Shown one piece after another: positions 18,161 to 28,102 of a stretch of 64,000 bases of DNA; positions within the stretch are counted from its first letter, which is position 1, and each line of letters starts with the position of its first letter. The position numbers and the translations under genes were made by a program. The notes under the pieces are model-generated. The model saw nothing but the letters and a program-made list of their open reading frames with translations. It had not been told where the DNA came from and did not search any database. The stretch comes from Aquabacterium sp. (GTDB taxonomy: Bacteria > Pseudomonadota > Gammaproteobacteria > Burkholderiales > Burkholderiaceae_C), in assembly GCA_023150345.1 (NCBI GenBank), contig JAKLLB010000003.1:1-64000 (forward strand). The letters run 5' to 3'.

Positions 18161-20254
18161 CTACGGCCGCAGCGCGCCTGATTCGGCCGCTGGCGGCACC
18201 TCCTCGCACAGCAGCCACACGCTCATGACCGCGCCACCGGCCGCATGGTTGGCAGCGCGAATGTCGCCGCCGTAGCGCTCGACGATGCCCCGGCTGATCC
18301 ACAAACCCAGGCCGGTGCCGTCTTTCTTGCGCGTGACAAAGGGCTGGAACAGTTCGCGCAGCAGCTCGGCCGACAGACCGGGCCCGGTGTCGAGCACCTC
18401 GATGACGATGCCGGGCCGCGCCGGGTCACCCTCGACCACGGGCGGCGCTTCCCAATCGCGCGTGCGCAGCGTGAGCGTGCCGCCATCGGGCATGGCGTGG
18501 ATGGCGTTGACCATCAGGTTGACCAGCACCTGCTGGAGCTCCTGGCGGTTGATGGCCGCGCTGCGCGACGCGAGGTAGTCGCGCCGCACCTCGATGCGCG
18601 TGCGCGCCAGCAGGTGGCCGGCAAGAAGCAGGCACTCGTCGAGCGTGCGCCCCGGATCCACCGCCTCGACATAACCGGCATATTCGTTGGGACGCGCAAA
18701 CTGCAGCAGCTGCGTGACGATCAGGCGCATGCGGTCGATCTGCGCGTCCACCAGCCGCAACTCGGTGCGCACCCGCTCGGCATCCTCGCCCAGCAGCTCG
18801 CGGGCCAGGTCGAGATTGCCCTGGATCACGGCGATGGGGTTGTTCACCTCGTGGGCGATGCTGGCGGTGAGCTGGCCGATGGCGGCCATCTTCTCGCTGC
18901 GCAGCAACTGCTGCTGCACCGCCTCGAGTTCGCGGGTGCGCTCGGCCACCTTGGCGTCGAGCTCGCTGTTCCAGCGCTTGAGCTCGCGCGTGTTGTCGTC
19001 GATCGTGTCCAGCAGCCGGTCCAGGTGTTCGGCAAGAGCACCCAACTCGTCGTCGGCGCCTACCGGTCCCACGCGCGCATCGAGCGCACCGGCCTGCACG
19101 CGATCCATCGTTCGGGCCATCCGTTCCATCGGCTGCGAGATCACACGCGCCCAGCGAGCGGCTGCCAGCGCGGCCAGCACCATCACCACGCTCAAGACCG
19201 CCACCAGCGCGGCCAGGACGCCCCACTTCATCCACGCGAATGGCCGCTCGAGGAAACCGACGTAGAGCATGCCCACCGGTCGCCCACGTGCGTCGGCCAG
19301 CGGCTCGTAGGCCGAGAAGTACCAGTCGTTGACCACGAACGCGTTGTCCAGCCAGGTCTGCCCGCGCTCGAGCACTGCCTCGCGCACCGTCTGCGACACG
19401 CGGGTGCCGATCGCGCGGGTCTCGCCCTGCTCACCGAACAGGCGCACGTTGGTGGAGATGCGCACGTCGTCGAGGAACAAGGTGGCCGTGCCCAGGCTGC
19501 CGAAGGGCAGGCTGCCAGGCGGGTAGACGATGTCGTTGATGTGGTCGATGAAGGCCAGGTTGCGATTGAGCAGCGTGCCCGCCTGCACGCGCGCCAGCAC
19601 CGTGCCATCGGCACGCCTCACCTCAGCCACCGCGTGCACGATCATCGCCCTGTCCTCGCGCGAGCGCGTGCTGGGCCGCGCGTTGCGCGTGGGCACGAAG
19701 TCGACGGCGACACGTGCGCGCAGGTCCGGTGCCAGCACGGCTTGCGCCAACGGCGGCAGCACGTCGACGCTGGCGGCCACCCGCTCGGACGCACCGCGCT
19801 CCGGCGCCAGCGCCGGCACGGTGGGAGTGGTACCGAAGTCGGTGAGCAGCAGTTGGCCTTCGGCATCGCGCAGGTTGACGAAGTCGAGCCGCTCGCGCGC
19901 CTTGAACTGCGCCAGCAGCGCCTGCAGCTGCGCAGGCAGCGGCTGGCCCGGTACCCAGGCCTGCAGCGCACGGTGCACGGCATGCGACTCGGCAATCGCC
20001 CCGGCGCTGGCCGCCACCTCACCCAGCACCCGCTCGAAGTAGCCATGCGCGACCGCCAGGTCCGCGCGCACCTTGGTGACGAGCAGCCGGTCCAGCGCGG
20101 CGTTGATCCACAGCAGCAGCAGGACGCCCAGCACCGGCAGCACGCCCAGCAGCGGCAGCAGCACCAGCGCCTGCAGCTTGCGGCGGATGGGCCAGTTCGC
20201 AAAACGAGCGGCCAGCCGCAGATGGCCGGCGCCGGTGCTCAGCTGTGCGCCCAC
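18161..20254 (-). CDS. Membrane sensor histidine kinase
   Basis: A 697-residue kinase. A first membrane helix (about 27-50, ALVLLPLLGVLPVLGVLLLLW) is followed by about 290 periplasmic residues resembling a fused Cache sensor (for example VNDWYFSAYEPLADARGRPVGMLYVG), then a second helix near 345, HAMP, a coiled coil and the kinase core. The phospho-acceptor is the histidine in ASIAHEVNNPIAVIQGN. The ATPase boxes are NLMVNAIHAM, DTGPGLS and GTGLGLWISRGIVERYGG. Its start overlaps the end of the response regulator gene by 16 bases, so the pair is coupled. It ends the operon carrying formate dehydrogenase maturation genes, so it may sense formate or the redox state; the ligand is not proven. Confidence 0.88.
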   Translation of the reverse strand: MGAQLSTGAGHLRLAARFANWPIRRKLQALVLLPLLGVLPVLGVLLLLWINAALDRLLVTKVRADLAVAHGYFERVLGEVAASAGAIAESHAVHRALQAWVPGQPLPAQLQALLAQFKARERLDFVNLRDAEGQLLLTDFGTTPTVPALAPERGASERVAASVDVLPPLAQAVLAPDLRARVAVDFVPTRNARPSTRSREDRAMIVHAVAEVRRADGTVLARVQAGTLLNRNLAFIDHINDIVYPPGSLPFGSLGTATLFLDDVRISTNVRLFGEQGETRAIGTRVSQTVREAVLERGQTWLDNAFVVNDWYFSAYEPLADARGRPVGMLYVGFLERPFAWMKWGVLAALVAVLSVVMVLAALAAARWARVISQPMERMARTMDRVQAGALDARVGPVGADDELGALAEHLDRLLDTIDDNTRELKRWNSELDAKVAERTRELEAVQQQLLRSEKMAAIGQLTASIAHEVNNPIAVIQGNLDLARELLGEDAERVRTELRLVDAQIDRMRLIVTQLLQFARPNEYAGYVEAVDPGRTLDECLLLAGHLLARTRIEVRRDYLASRSAAINRQELQQVLVNLMVNAIHAMPDGGTLTLRTRDWEAPPVVEGDPARPGIVIEVLDTGPGLSAELLRELFQPFVTRKKDGTGLGLWISRGIVERYGGDIRAANHAAGGAVMSVWLLCEEVPPAAESGALRP

Positions 20255-21591
20255 TCGGCCACCCGGCGCTCGAGCGTGCGCCGCGAAATGCCCAGCAACT
20301 GCGCGGCGCGGGTCTTGTCGCCGTCCACGCTCTCGAGCACGCTTTGAATGTGCTGCTTCTCCAGCGCGTGCAGGTCGGTGGGACCGGGTGCCCGATCAGT
20401 CGCAATGCGGCGCGGGGCAACGCTGCGCGACGGACCCTGGTACAACGCCGAGACATTCAGCGCCCCCAGGATCAGCGAGCGCTCGATGAGGTTGCGCAGC
20501 TCGCGCACGTTACCGGGCCAGTCGTACTGGCGCAGGAACACCATCTCGTGGGCGCTGACCTCGATCGGCGAGACGCCCAGGCGTGGCGCCAGCGTATCGA
20601 CGAAGTGCGCGACGAGCTCCGGGATGTCTTCCTTGTGCGCGCGCAGCGGTGGCAGCCGGATCTCGACCACCTGCAGGCGGTAGAACAAGTCGGCCCGGAA
20701 GCGACCGCTGGCCACATCGTCGGCCAGGGGTCGGTTGGTGGCGGCCACGATGCGCACATCCACCGGAACCTGCCGCTCGCTGCGCACGGGGCGCACGCAC
20801 CGGTCTTCGAGCACCCGCAGCAACGCGGCTTGCAGCGGCGGCGGCAATTCGCCGATTTCGTCGAGAAACAGCGTGCCGCCCTGAGCGCAGACGAACAGGC
20901 CCTCGTTGTCGGCACTGCCGAACAGTTCGGACTCCAGCTGGGCCGGTTGCGCAGTGGCGCAGTTCACCGGCACGAACGGTGCGGCCGCATGTGGGCTGAG
21001 TCGGTGCAGCGCCTGTGCGGCAAGCTCTTTGCCGGTGCCCGACTCACCGGTCAGCAGCACGGTGGAGTCGACCGCTGCCACGCGGCGCAGCGCCGCTTGC
21101 AGGCCGCGGATCGCGATCGAGCTGCCCACCAGGCCGTCGGCCGGCGGCGTGCGTTGCTGCAACTCGCGGCGCAGCACCCAGTTCTCACGCCGCAGCCGCG
21201 CCCGCTCGAGCGCCTGGCGCGTGGCACCGAGCACCTGCGTGACCCGGAATGGCTTGAGCAGCATGTCGCCGGCACCGGCACGCAGCGCTTCGATGGCGGT
21301 ATCGAGATCGGCGAAGGCCGTGATGAGCACCACCTCGGCGGTGATGCCCTGGGCGCGCATGTCCTTGAGCAGCTCGATGCCGTTCTTGCCGGGCAGCGCG
21401 ATGTCCAGCAACACCAGATCGACGTGATGCTCGCGCAGCAGGCCCTCGGCCTCCTCGGAAGATCCGGCCGACAGAACGCGCGCCACCCGCGGCGTGAGCG
21501 CCTTGTCGAGGAAGTGCCGCATGCCCGGCTCGTCGTCGACGACGAGCACCACGGCACGCGGCCAGCGATCGTCGGTGCCGCCCTCAGCCAT
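20239..21591 (-). CDS. NtrC-type response regulator lacking the GAFTGA loop
   Basis: A 450-residue regulator; the start at 21591 gives a normal receiver domain. Receiver: DDEPG, phospho-acceptor Asp63 in LLDIALPG, Lys113 in LLKPF. AAA+ domain: Walker A GESGTGKE (182-189), Walker [15 protein letters not shown] (238-251), arginine finger region [12 protein letters not shown]-terminal Fis-type helix-turn-helix: [18 protein letters not shown]. Only 12 residues separate ELFG (222-225) from GGTLFLDE, where NtrC-type proteins have about 25 including the sigma-54 contact loop GAFTGA. The loop is deleted, so normal sigma-54 activation is unlikely. It overlaps mobA by 8 bases. Confidence 0.9.
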   Translation of the reverse strand: MAEGGTDDRWPRAVVLVVDDEPGMRHFLDKALTPRVARVLSAGSSEEAEGLLREHHVDLVLLDIALPGKNGIELLKDMRAQGITAEVVLITAFADLDTAIEALRAGAGDMLLKPFRVTQVLGATRQALERARLRRENWVLRRELQQRTPPADGLVGSSIAIRGLQAALRRVAAVDSTVLLTGESGTGKELAAQALHRLSPHAAAPFVPVNCATAQPAQLESELFGSADNEGLFVCAQGGTLFLDEIGELPPPLQAALLRVLEDRCVRPVRSERQVPVDVRIVAATNRPLADDVASGRFRADLFYRLQVVEIRLPPLRAHKEDIPELVAHFVDTLAPRLGVSPIEVSAHEMVFLRQYDWPGNVRELRNLIERSLILGALNVSALYQGPSRSVAPRRIATDRAPGPTDLHALEKQHIQSVLESVDGDKTRAAQLLGISRRTLERRVAEWAHS

Positions 21592-22219
21592 GGGCCGGTG
21601 GACGCTGCTGGAGCTGGCGCAGCTCGTCGAGCGTGTTGGCATTGAAGAACGCCGCCGGATCGTCGAACTCGACGCTGACGCAACGGTGGCGCGCGGTCCA
21701 GCGGTCGATCTTGCGCTCGCCGGCCTGAAGGCAGGCCATCAGGTCTTCCATCAGCATCGAGCGCATCAGGCAGAACACGGGCTGGGTGCGCAGCACGCCG
21801 TCCTCGCGCGTGGCCGCCATCGCGATGTCGGCCCCCTTTTCCACCGCGGCTTGGCCCAGGCGAGCAGCAAGATCGTCGGGAAAGTCGGGTGTGGCGCAGG
21901 GCACGGTCAGCAGCCACGGCGTCTCGCAGTGCTCCAGTCCGGCCAGCATGCCCGCCAGCGGACCGGGATAGTCGGACATCGCGTCAGGCCAGACGGCCAC
22001 GCCCATCGCTTCATAGGCCCCCAGGTTGCGGTTGGCGTTGACCATCACCGCACCCACCTGGCGCTGCAGGCGCAGCAGCGTATACAGCGCCATCGGCATG
22101 CCGCGGTGGGTCTGCAGCCCTTTGTCGACCCCGCCCATGCGGCTGGCCCGGCCGCCGGCGAGCACCAGCCCGGTGATGTCGGGGGCTGCGATGGCAGTCG
22201 GTGCGGTCGCGTCGGTCAT
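21584..22219 (-). CDS. mobA: Molybdenum cofactor guanylyltransferase
   Basis: A 211-residue enzyme that adds GMP to molybdopterin to give the MGD cofactor required by the formate dehydrogenases in this window. The nucleotide-binding motif is [18 protein letters not shown]. The segment [14 protein letters not shown] and the acidic patch before [15 protein letters not shown] are also family-like. It lies in a chain of overlapping or touching genes between the TorD-like chaperone (6-base gap) and the response regulator, which ties cofactor supply to the FDH island. Confidence 0.92.
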   Translation of the reverse strand: MTDATAPTAIAAPDITGLVLAGGRASRMGGVDKGLQTHRGMPMALYTLLRLQRQVGAVMVNANRNLGAYEAMGVAVWPDAMSDYPGPLAGMLAGLEHCETPWLLTVPCATPDFPDDLAARLGQAAVEKGADIAMAATREDGVLRTQPVFCLMRSMLMEDLMACLQAGERKIDRWTARHRCVSVEFDDPAAFFNANTLDELRQLQQRPPAHG

Positions 22220-22225
22220 CGTCGG

Positions 22226-22894
22226 TCAGCCCTCGAGCATGTCGAACCCTTGCGCCTCCACCTCGATGAAGGCGCGCGTGAACCCGGCCACCGCAGCCCA
22301 CACCCGAGCGCGAGGATGACCAAGCACGGCCTCGCACAGCGGGTCGACCCAGGTTTGCAGGTGGGCGCGGAAAAAGCGCCGCTGCTGTTCGAGGTTGCAG
22401 GTACCGGCGTCGGCTCCGGCGATCAGGTAGCGCATGACCTCCAGGACATAGGCCACATGGTCCTCGGTCTCCATGCGCGACTCGTCGCGGCCCAGGCCCA
22501 GCGCGGCCAGATCGGTACGCAACTGCGCCAGCGGGCGGTCGTTGAGCGAGCCGCTGAGGTAGTAGGAACCGCACACGAGGATGTCGGGGCGACCCACGCT
22601 CTGGAACAGCGCCTCGAACTCGTCCTGCGCCTGCGCGACATCGGTCTGGCGCATCGCGGCGACGAGTTCCTGCCAGGGGCCCTCGAGATGGCCGCCGGGC
22701 TCGCTCGCCTGCGTGACGGCGACGCGGAACTGTGCCAGCAGCGCGTCGTCCGGTGGCGCCAGCCACAGCCGCGCGAGCAGGCCGTACAACTCGGCACGCG
22801 CGGTCTCCTCGGCATCGCCAGGCGCGGCGACGGCTATCGGTGCAGGGATCGGGGTGTCGCTCATCGGTGCGTCTTCGTCCGTCATCGCGTTCAT
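22226..22894 (-). CDS. TorD-family chaperone for formate dehydrogenase
   Basis: A 222-residue all-helical cytoplasmic chaperone. Its start codon overlaps the stop of the preceding Fe-S gene in an ATGA at 22891-22894. The TorD/DmsD family segments are ARAELYGLLARLWLAPPDD, EFEALFQSVGRPDILVCGSYYLSG and EDHVAYVLEVMRYLI. These chaperones hold a Tat substrate until its molybdenum cofactor is loaded. The obvious client is FdhA at 30601, which has a twin-arginine signal. Confidence 0.87.
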   Translation of the reverse strand: MNAMTDEDAPMSDTPIPAPIAVAAPGDAEETARAELYGLLARLWLAPPDDALLAQFRVAVTQASEPGGHLEGPWQELVAAMRQTDVAQAQDEFEALFQSVGRPDILVCGSYYLSGSLNDRPLAQLRTDLAALGLGRDESRMETEDHVAYVLEVMRYLIAGADAGTCNLEQQRRFFRAHLQTWVDPLCEAVLGHPRARVWAAVAGFTRAFIEVEAQGFDMLEG

Positions 22895-25125
22895 ACGTCC
22901 GTGATCCGGACCTCGCCGCTGCGGGTGTGGATGTCGATCACCCGGCAGTCGGCACACATCTTCAGCCGCTCGGCCGCAGCGCCCTGGAAGGCGGAGTGGC
23001 CGGCGAGCTTGCCGATCATCGCCTCGATCGCCTGCAGCGTGCCGAAGGGTTTGCCGCAACGCACGCAGTGGTACGGGTCGGTCTGGGCCAGCACGCGAGC
23101 GGTCTTGCGGGCCTTGCCGCCGTCGGCCAGCCACAGGCGGGGCAGCAGCGTGATCGCCTGCTCGGGGCAGGTGCCGGCACACAGGCCGCACTGCACGCAC
23201 TTGTCCTCGATGAAGCGAAGCTGCGGCTTTTCCGGGTTGTCGAGCAGCGCCCCCTGCGGGCACGCGCCGACGCAGCTCAGGCACAGCGTGCAACGGCCAG
23301 TGTCGACCTGCACGCTGCCGTAGGGCGAGCCTGCGGCGGGCAGCGCGATCTCGTCGCGCGCCGCAGGCGCCTGGGCCGCCAGATGCGCCAGCGCCAAATT
23401 CAACGTGTCGCGCTTGGCCGCCTGCGCCGCAAAGGCGGCCACCTGCGTCACGCCCTGGGCCGGCGCCGCCTGCAGCGTGGCGTCGAGCGCGCCCAGATCG
23501 CGGGCATCGCGTGCCTCGATCAGTGCCAGGTGCGTGCCGACGTAACCCAAGCCAGCCAGGATGGCCTGCGCCACGGCCATCTGCTCGCCCAGGGCCTGCC
23601 GATACTCGGGTGCCTCTTCGCCGGTGAGCAGCACCCAGACCTGGCATGCGCCATGCGCAATGGCCGACAGCCACAGGTCCAGCCCCATGCTGGCCGTGTG
23701 CCACACCGCGACCGGCAGCACCCGGGCCGGCACACCGCGCACACTGCGGTCGGTGCGCGCGGCGCGCCCCAAGTCGTCGATCAGTCGGGCGCCGGCGCCC
23801 TCGCTGTGCAGCAGCAGCGCGGCATCGCGGCCGCCGGCATGCGCGTAGGCGGTGAGCATGGTGCGCAGCCGCAGCCCCTGGTCGGCGGTGCCCGGGTAGG
23901 CATAGCCCATGGCGCCGCTGGGGCATACCGTGCTGCAAGCCCCGCAGCCCACGCACAGATAGGGCTCGACGATCACGCCACCGCCCGCGTTGACGGGCGC
24001 GACCGGTGCGCCGGCCGCCGGAATCGCACGCCGAGAGGGCTGCGTGCCGGCCTTGCCCTTGCGCGACGCATCGCTGCGGATCGCCCGCGCCGAGCAGACC
24101 TCGATGCAGGCGTCGCAGCCGATGCGCTCGTTGCGGCTGTGCGCGCACAGCTTCGGGTCGTAACGGAAGAAGCGGGGTTTGTCGAACTCGCCGACCATTT
24201 CGCGCAACGCGAGCACGGCATCCACCAGCGCGCGCTCGTCGCGCCCGGCATGGCGGTAGCCCTGCGGCAGTTGGTGCGTCGAGAACGCCGGCTGGTCGCG
24301 CAGGTCGAGCACGAGGTCGAAGCGCTCCTCGACAGTGAGCGGTGCGCGCGCGAAATCGATCGCGCCGGCCGCTTCGCACACGCGAACACAGTCGCGATGG
24401 CCGGTGCACACCGACAGGTCGATGCGGTAGTCGAAGCCGATCGCCCCTTCGGGACAGACCTCGATGCAGGCATTGCAGCGCGTGCACAGATCCAGGTCGA
24501 TCGGCTGGTCGGCGACCCATTGCGCTTCGAACGCGCCGAGCCAGCCGGTCAATTGATGCAAACGTCCATGGTGCACGGCCATGTCGTGCACTTGCGCCAA
24601 TGCGCCGCCCGGGCGGTCGACCAGCACGGTGACATCGAGTCGGTCACGCAGCATGGCGGCGGCCCGCGCGGCTTCATCGGCCCCGCCGATCACCAGGCAG
24701 CGTCCGTCGCTGCGGTAGCTCACGGTGGGCACGGCCGCGGGTGCCGGCAGCTGCGCCGCAGCGATCAGCGCGGCCAGTTTCGGCGCCGCCGCAGCGGCAT
24801 CGCGCGACCAGCCGCCGGTCTCGCGGATGTTGACGAAGCGGATCGGGCGTTCCTCGACACCTGCAGCGCCCGCCGTCTGCTCGTTGAGCTCGAGGAACAG
24901 GCGCTGCTCCTGGGTGCAGGCCACCAGCAGGGGTTCGCCCGTGGCCGTTGTGGCCTTGGCCGCACGCTGGAACGCCGGCGCCTCGCGTCGGCACAAGGTG
25001 CTGTGAACGGTGTCGAGCCCGTCAGCGCTGGCCAGCGGGGTCTTCGCCAGCGCCTGCACGATCCGGCCGGTGAAGCTCGCCTCCAGGGGCATCGTCCGAT
25101 TGCAGTCGCAGATCAGGGTCTTCAT
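22891..25125 (-). CDS. Multi-cluster 4Fe-4S poly-ferredoxin protein
   Basis: A 744-residue protein from the ATG at 25125 (MKTLICDCNRTM). Repeated ferredoxin motifs include LCTRCNACIEVCPEGA, CTGHRDCVRVCEAAG, GCDACIEVCSARAI, CVGCGACSTVCPSGA, CTLCLSCVGACPQGA and CVQCGLCAGTCPEQA, followed by CVRCGKPF and CADC, so about six clusters. It belongs to the Fe-S protein family that accompanies DUF3306, TorD-like and FdhA genes in proteobacterial formate dehydrogenase loci. An electron-transfer or cofactor-assembly role is inferred. It overlaps the DUF3306 gene by 104 bases. Confidence 0.85.
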   Translation of the reverse strand: MKTLICDCNRTMPLEASFTGRIVQALAKTPLASADGLDTVHSTLCRREAPAFQRAAKATTATGEPLLVACTQEQRLFLELNEQTAGAAGVEERPIRFVNIRETGGWSRDAAAAAPKLAALIAAAQLPAPAAVPTVSYRSDGRCLVIGGADEAARAAAMLRDRLDVTVLVDRPGGALAQVHDMAVHHGRLHQLTGWLGAFEAQWVADQPIDLDLCTRCNACIEVCPEGAIGFDYRIDLSVCTGHRDCVRVCEAAGAIDFARAPLTVEERFDLVLDLRDQPAFSTHQLPQGYRHAGRDERALVDAVLALREMVGEFDKPRFFRYDPKLCAHSRNERIGCDACIEVCSARAIRSDASRKGKAGTQPSRRAIPAAGAPVAPVNAGGGVIVEPYLCVGCGACSTVCPSGAMGYAYPGTADQGLRLRTMLTAYAHAGGRDAALLLHSEGAGARLIDDLGRAARTDRSVRGVPARVLPVAVWHTASMGLDLWLSAIAHGACQVWVLLTGEEAPEYRQALGEQMAVAQAILAGLGYVGTHLALIEARDARDLGALDATLQAAPAQGVTQVAAFAAQAAKRDTLNLALAHLAAQAPAARDEIALPAAGSPYGSVQVDTGRCTLCLSCVGACPQGALLDNPEKPQLRFIEDKCVQCGLCAGTCPEQAITLLPRLWLADGGKARKTARVLAQTDPYHCVRCGKPFGTLQAIEAMIGKLAGHSAFQGAAAERLKMCADCRVIDIHTRSGEVRITDV

Positions 25126-25675
25126 CGGTGGTGTCGTGGTTTGCGTGAGTGACGGCAGCGGGGGCGGCGGGGGCGGACGCGTCCCCCGCAGTGGCACCCT
25201 CCTCCTGCGGCGATTCGTCGAACAGACCCAGGAAGCGGGACTGCGCCAGCTTGCGCAGCATGCCTGGCGGCAGTGGGTCGGGCTTGCCGTAATCGTCGAT
25301 GTACACGTCCAGGCCGTCCATGCGATTGAACAGCGGGTCGGTGAAGAGCTTCTTCATGGCCGCGTTGCGTACGCCCGGATCGACATCGGCTGCAACGAAG
25401 CGCGCGTAGTCGGACTCGCGCGTCAGGCTCGCCACGTCTTCGAGCGTGGGCGGCTGCACGGCCGCGGCATCGCCCGCCGGCACGGTGGCCGCGGCCGCGC
25501 GGGTGCCCGGGATCATGCGGTGCGGTGGCGGCACAGGCTCGCCAACCGGCGCGGCGCCGCTCGTGTCGGGTGGCGTGGCCGGTAGCGCGTCTGTCGGCGG
25601 CGCGATGCCGCGTCGAGCGTCGGCCTTGCGACGGGCCCAGCGCGACAGAAAGCCCGTGTCGTCGCTGGCACTCAT
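25022..25675 (-). CDS. DUF3306 protein of formate dehydrogenase loci
   Basis: A 217-residue protein starting at the ATG at 25675. The signature start is GFLSRWARRKADARRG, then a Pro/Ala-rich stretch, then the conserved LTRESDYARFVAADVDPGVR and the segment LFTDPLFNRMDGLDVYIDDY ending in LGLFDE. The function is unknown; the family travels with DUF3305 and TorD-like proteins beside fdhA. It is the first gene of the minus-strand operon, with a 195-base divergent gap to the DUF3305 gene. Confidence 0.85.
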   Translation of the reverse strand: MSASDDTGFLSRWARRKADARRGIAPPTDALPATPPDTSGAAPVGEPVPPPHRMIPGTRAAAATVPAGDAAAVQPPTLEDVASLTRESDYARFVAADVDPGVRNAAMKKLFTDPLFNRMDGLDVYIDDYGKPDPLPPGMLRKLAQSRFLGLFDESPQEEGATAGDASAPAAPAAVTHANHDTTDEDPDLRLQSDDAPGGELHRPDRAGAGEDPAGQR

Positions 25676-25870
25676 CGGGCGCCCGCGGTGCGCGCGGCAT
25701 GGGTCTTGGCGAACGGCGGCTCGACCATGGGTGGAAGGTTGGAGTCTGGGCGTGACTGCAATGATTCTAGGCGGGGGTTGATCGGGTCCGGCTCGGCTGC
25801 GGCGTGGCCGCGCCGCCATCATGGTCGCCCGCGGTGCAGCCTCGCGCACCGATCGCTACACTCGTCGCCC

Positions 25871-26656
25871 ATGTCCTCGCAGCCGCAGATCCAGGTCGCC
25901 GTGGTGATGGAGCGCGTCGCCGCGCCCAACCCGTGGGAGGACTGGCACTGCCGGCTGGTCGAGGTCGTCCCCGACGAAGGAACGTTCGGTGCCGCGCCGC
26001 GCTGCCTGGTCGATGACGGCAAGGTGTCGCGCTGGCTCTTCCCGGGTTTCGAGATCACCTTGTTCCGCAGCGAGTGCAAGGGTTACTACCTGAATCTCAC
26101 GTCCGGCCAGCCCTCCTGGTTCGTCTCCTGGGTATTCGACGAGTCCGATCCGTCGCTGCCCACGCTCACGGGCGTGGGCGTTTCCTACGTCGAGGCCGAC
26201 CGGCGCATGGCCTCCGAGGAGCATGTCGAGACGGTGCCGCTCGCGCCCGAGTTGTGCGAGTGGCTGCGCGTGTACACCAATGCCCACTTCGAGCCGGAAA
26301 CGCGGCGCAAGGTGCGGGCAATGTCGTTCCTGAGCCCGCAGGAGCGCGAGCGCATGGCCACGGGCCTGGCGGGCGCGCCGACGCCGGCCACGGACCAGGC
26401 GGCGCCGGTGCCCGAGGCCCATGCCGAGCAGTCACGTGAACGCAATGCAGCCCTGCGGGAGATGTTTCTCACGGACCCGCACTTCCGGCAGTCCGACGGC
26501 CTGGACGTCGGCGTCGACGAGGTGCACGAGATCGAAGGCACGCCCACAGGGCGCCAGCGCACGATCCTCAAGGCGCGTGAGTTGGGCCTGCTCGACGACG
26601 AGTTGCTCGAGCAGGACCCGCCGCCCCAAGTCGGCTCACCCCCTCGGGGGGCCTGA
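25871..26656 (+). CDS. DUF3305 protein with a DUF3306-like C-terminal module
   Basis: A 261-residue protein from the ATG at 25871. Residues 1-160 are the DUF3305 domain (QVAVVMERVAAPNPWEDWHC, FRSECKGYYLNLTSGQPSWF, VSYVEADRRM). The last 65 residues repeat the end of the neighbouring DUF3306 protein: MFLTDPHFRQSDGLDV here against LFTDPLFNRMDGLDV there, both ending in LKARELGLLDDE or RFLGLFDE. So this is a DUF3305-DUF3306-tail fusion. It reads away from the DUF3306 operon and converges on selA. The function is unknown but tied to FDH by context. Confidence 0.82.
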   Translation: MSSQPQIQVAVVMERVAAPNPWEDWHCRLVEVVPDEGTFGAAPRCLVDDGKVSRWLFPGFEITLFRSECKGYYLNLTSGQPSWFVSWVFDESDPSLPTLTGVGVSYVEADRRMASEEHVETVPLAPELCEWLRVYTNAHFEPETRRKVRAMSFLSPQERERMATGLAGAPTPATDQAAPVPEAHAEQSRERNAALREMFLTDPHFRQSDGLDVGVDEVHEIEGTPTGRQRTILKARELGLLDDELLEQDPPPQVGSPPRGA

Positions 26657-26681
26657 CGAAAAGTGGCAGGCACAGGGGTGC

Positions 26682-28088
26682 TCAGAGCCGCACGCCTGCG
26701 AGCCCGGACAACTGGGCCACGAAGGCCTCTTCGGCGGCAGCGCCGTCGAGACACCGCACGTCGAGCCTGACCTGCCCGTCCTCGATGCGGCCGATCACCG
26801 GGATCGGCAGCGCACGCAAGGCCTCGGCCAGGCGCTCGGGCAGTCGGCCGGCGCGCCGGGCCCCGCTGGGTGCGCCCAGCGCGATGCAGGCGCTGGGCAG
26901 GCGCTCCACCGGCAACGAGCCGCTGCCGATCTGGCTGCGGCAGTGCAGCACTTGGACCTGCACACGTCCGCCCAGGAACTGCTCGAACACCGGCGCCAGA
27001 CGCTCGGCCTGCGCCGTGAGCTCGACCTGGCTGCGCGTGAGCAGGCGCAAGGTGGGCAGGCGCGCGGCCAGCCGGTCAGGGTCGCGGTACAGGCGCAGCG
27101 TCGCTTCGAGCGCGGCTATCGTCATCTTGTCCAGGCGCAACGAGCGCTTGAGCGGATGCTTGCGGATGCGCTGCACCAGCGCCCGGTCGCCCACGATCAG
27201 ACCGGCCTGGGGGCCACCCAGCAACTTGTCGCCGCTGAAGGTGACGATGTGGGCGCCGGCGGCCAGCGACTGCTGCGGCGTCGGCTCGGCCGGCAGGCCC
27301 CAGCGGGTCAGGTCCACCAGGGTGCCGCTGCCCAGGTCCTCGACGAAGGGCAGGCCGCGCGAGCGGCACAGCGCCGCCAGCTCAGCCACGGGCACGCTGG
27401 CGGTGAAGCCCTGGATCGCGTAGTTGCTGGTGTGCACCTTCATCACCAGAGCGGTGCGCGACCCGATGGCGGCCTCGAAGTCGCGCAAGTGCGTGCGGTT
27501 GGTGGTGCCCACCTCGACCAGGCGCGCCCCTGCGCGGCGCATGATGTCGGGGATGCGAAACGCGCCGCCGATCTCGACGAGCTCACCGCGCGAGACCGGC
27601 ACTTCCTTGCGGTCGGCCAGCGCTGCCAGCACCAACAGCACCGCGGCGGCGTTGTTGTTCACCGCGGTGGCCGCCTCGGCTCCGGTGAGTTCGCGCAGCA
27701 GGCCTTCGAGATGATCGTCGCGATCGCCTCGCCCGCCGCACGTGAGGTCGAACTCGAGATTGGCGGCGCCGCGCATCACCGCAACGACCGCTTCGATCGC
27801 CTCGGGCGCCATGACCGCACGGCCCAGGTTGGTGTGCAGCACCGTGCCCGTGAGGTTGAACACCGGTCGCAACGACGCCTGCGCAGCAGCCTCCAGGCGG
27901 CTGCGGCAGGCGGCCTCGAATGCCGCCGCGTCGAATGCGGGCGGAGGCGCCTGCGCGCGCCAGTCGTCGAGCACCGCCCGCGCCACGGCCACCACTGGCG
28001 CGCGGCCGTGGTGCTCGATCAGCGCGGGCATCGCGCCGCTGGCGAGCAGCTTGTCCAGGGCGGGGGGGCGAAGTGCGGCGGCGGTCAC
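26682..28088 (-). CDS. selA: L-seryl-tRNA(Sec) selenium transferase
   Basis: A 468-residue PLP enzyme that turns Ser-tRNA(Sec) into Sec-tRNA(Sec) using selenophosphate. The start is a GTG at 28088 ([15 protein letters not shown]), 14 bases after the CCA end of the tRNA gene; a longer frame would run through the tRNA itself. Motifs include [16 protein letters not shown], the [16 protein letters not shown] segment, and the PLP lysine in [18 protein letters not shown]. Length matches E. coli SelA (463). It appears intact, so the recoded tRNA should be convertible to Sec-tRNA. Confidence 0.95.
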   Translation of the reverse strand: MTAAALRPPALDKLLASGAMPALIEHHGRAPVVAVARAVLDDWRAQAPPPAFDAAAFEAACRSRLEAAAQASLRPVFNLTGTVLHTNLGRAVMAPEAIEAVVAVMRGAANLEFDLTCGGRGDRDDHLEGLLRELTGAEAATAVNNNAAAVLLVLAALADRKEVPVSRGELVEIGGAFRIPDIMRRAGARLVEVGTTNRTHLRDFEAAIGSRTALVMKVHTSNYAIQGFTASVPVAELAALCRSRGLPFVEDLGSGTLVDLTRWGLPAEPTPQQSLAAGAHIVTFSGDKLLGGPQAGLIVGDRALVQRIRKHPLKRSLRLDKMTIAALEATLRLYRDPDRLAARLPTLRLLTRSQVELTAQAERLAPVFEQFLGGRVQVQVLHCRSQIGSGSLPVERLPSACIALGAPSGARRAGRLPERLAEALRALPIPVIGRIEDGQVRLDVRCLDGAAAEEAFVAQLSGLAGVRL

Positions 28089-28102
28089 GGGGTGCGATGC
28101 GT

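Noticed and set aside
18245-20347. A 700-residue plus-strand open frame
   Set aside because: It is the antisense shadow of the histidine kinase. Its translation is His/Arg/Gln-rich and shows no family motif. The same applies to the long frames opposite the CoA-transferase, fdhA, fdsA and other GC-rich genes.
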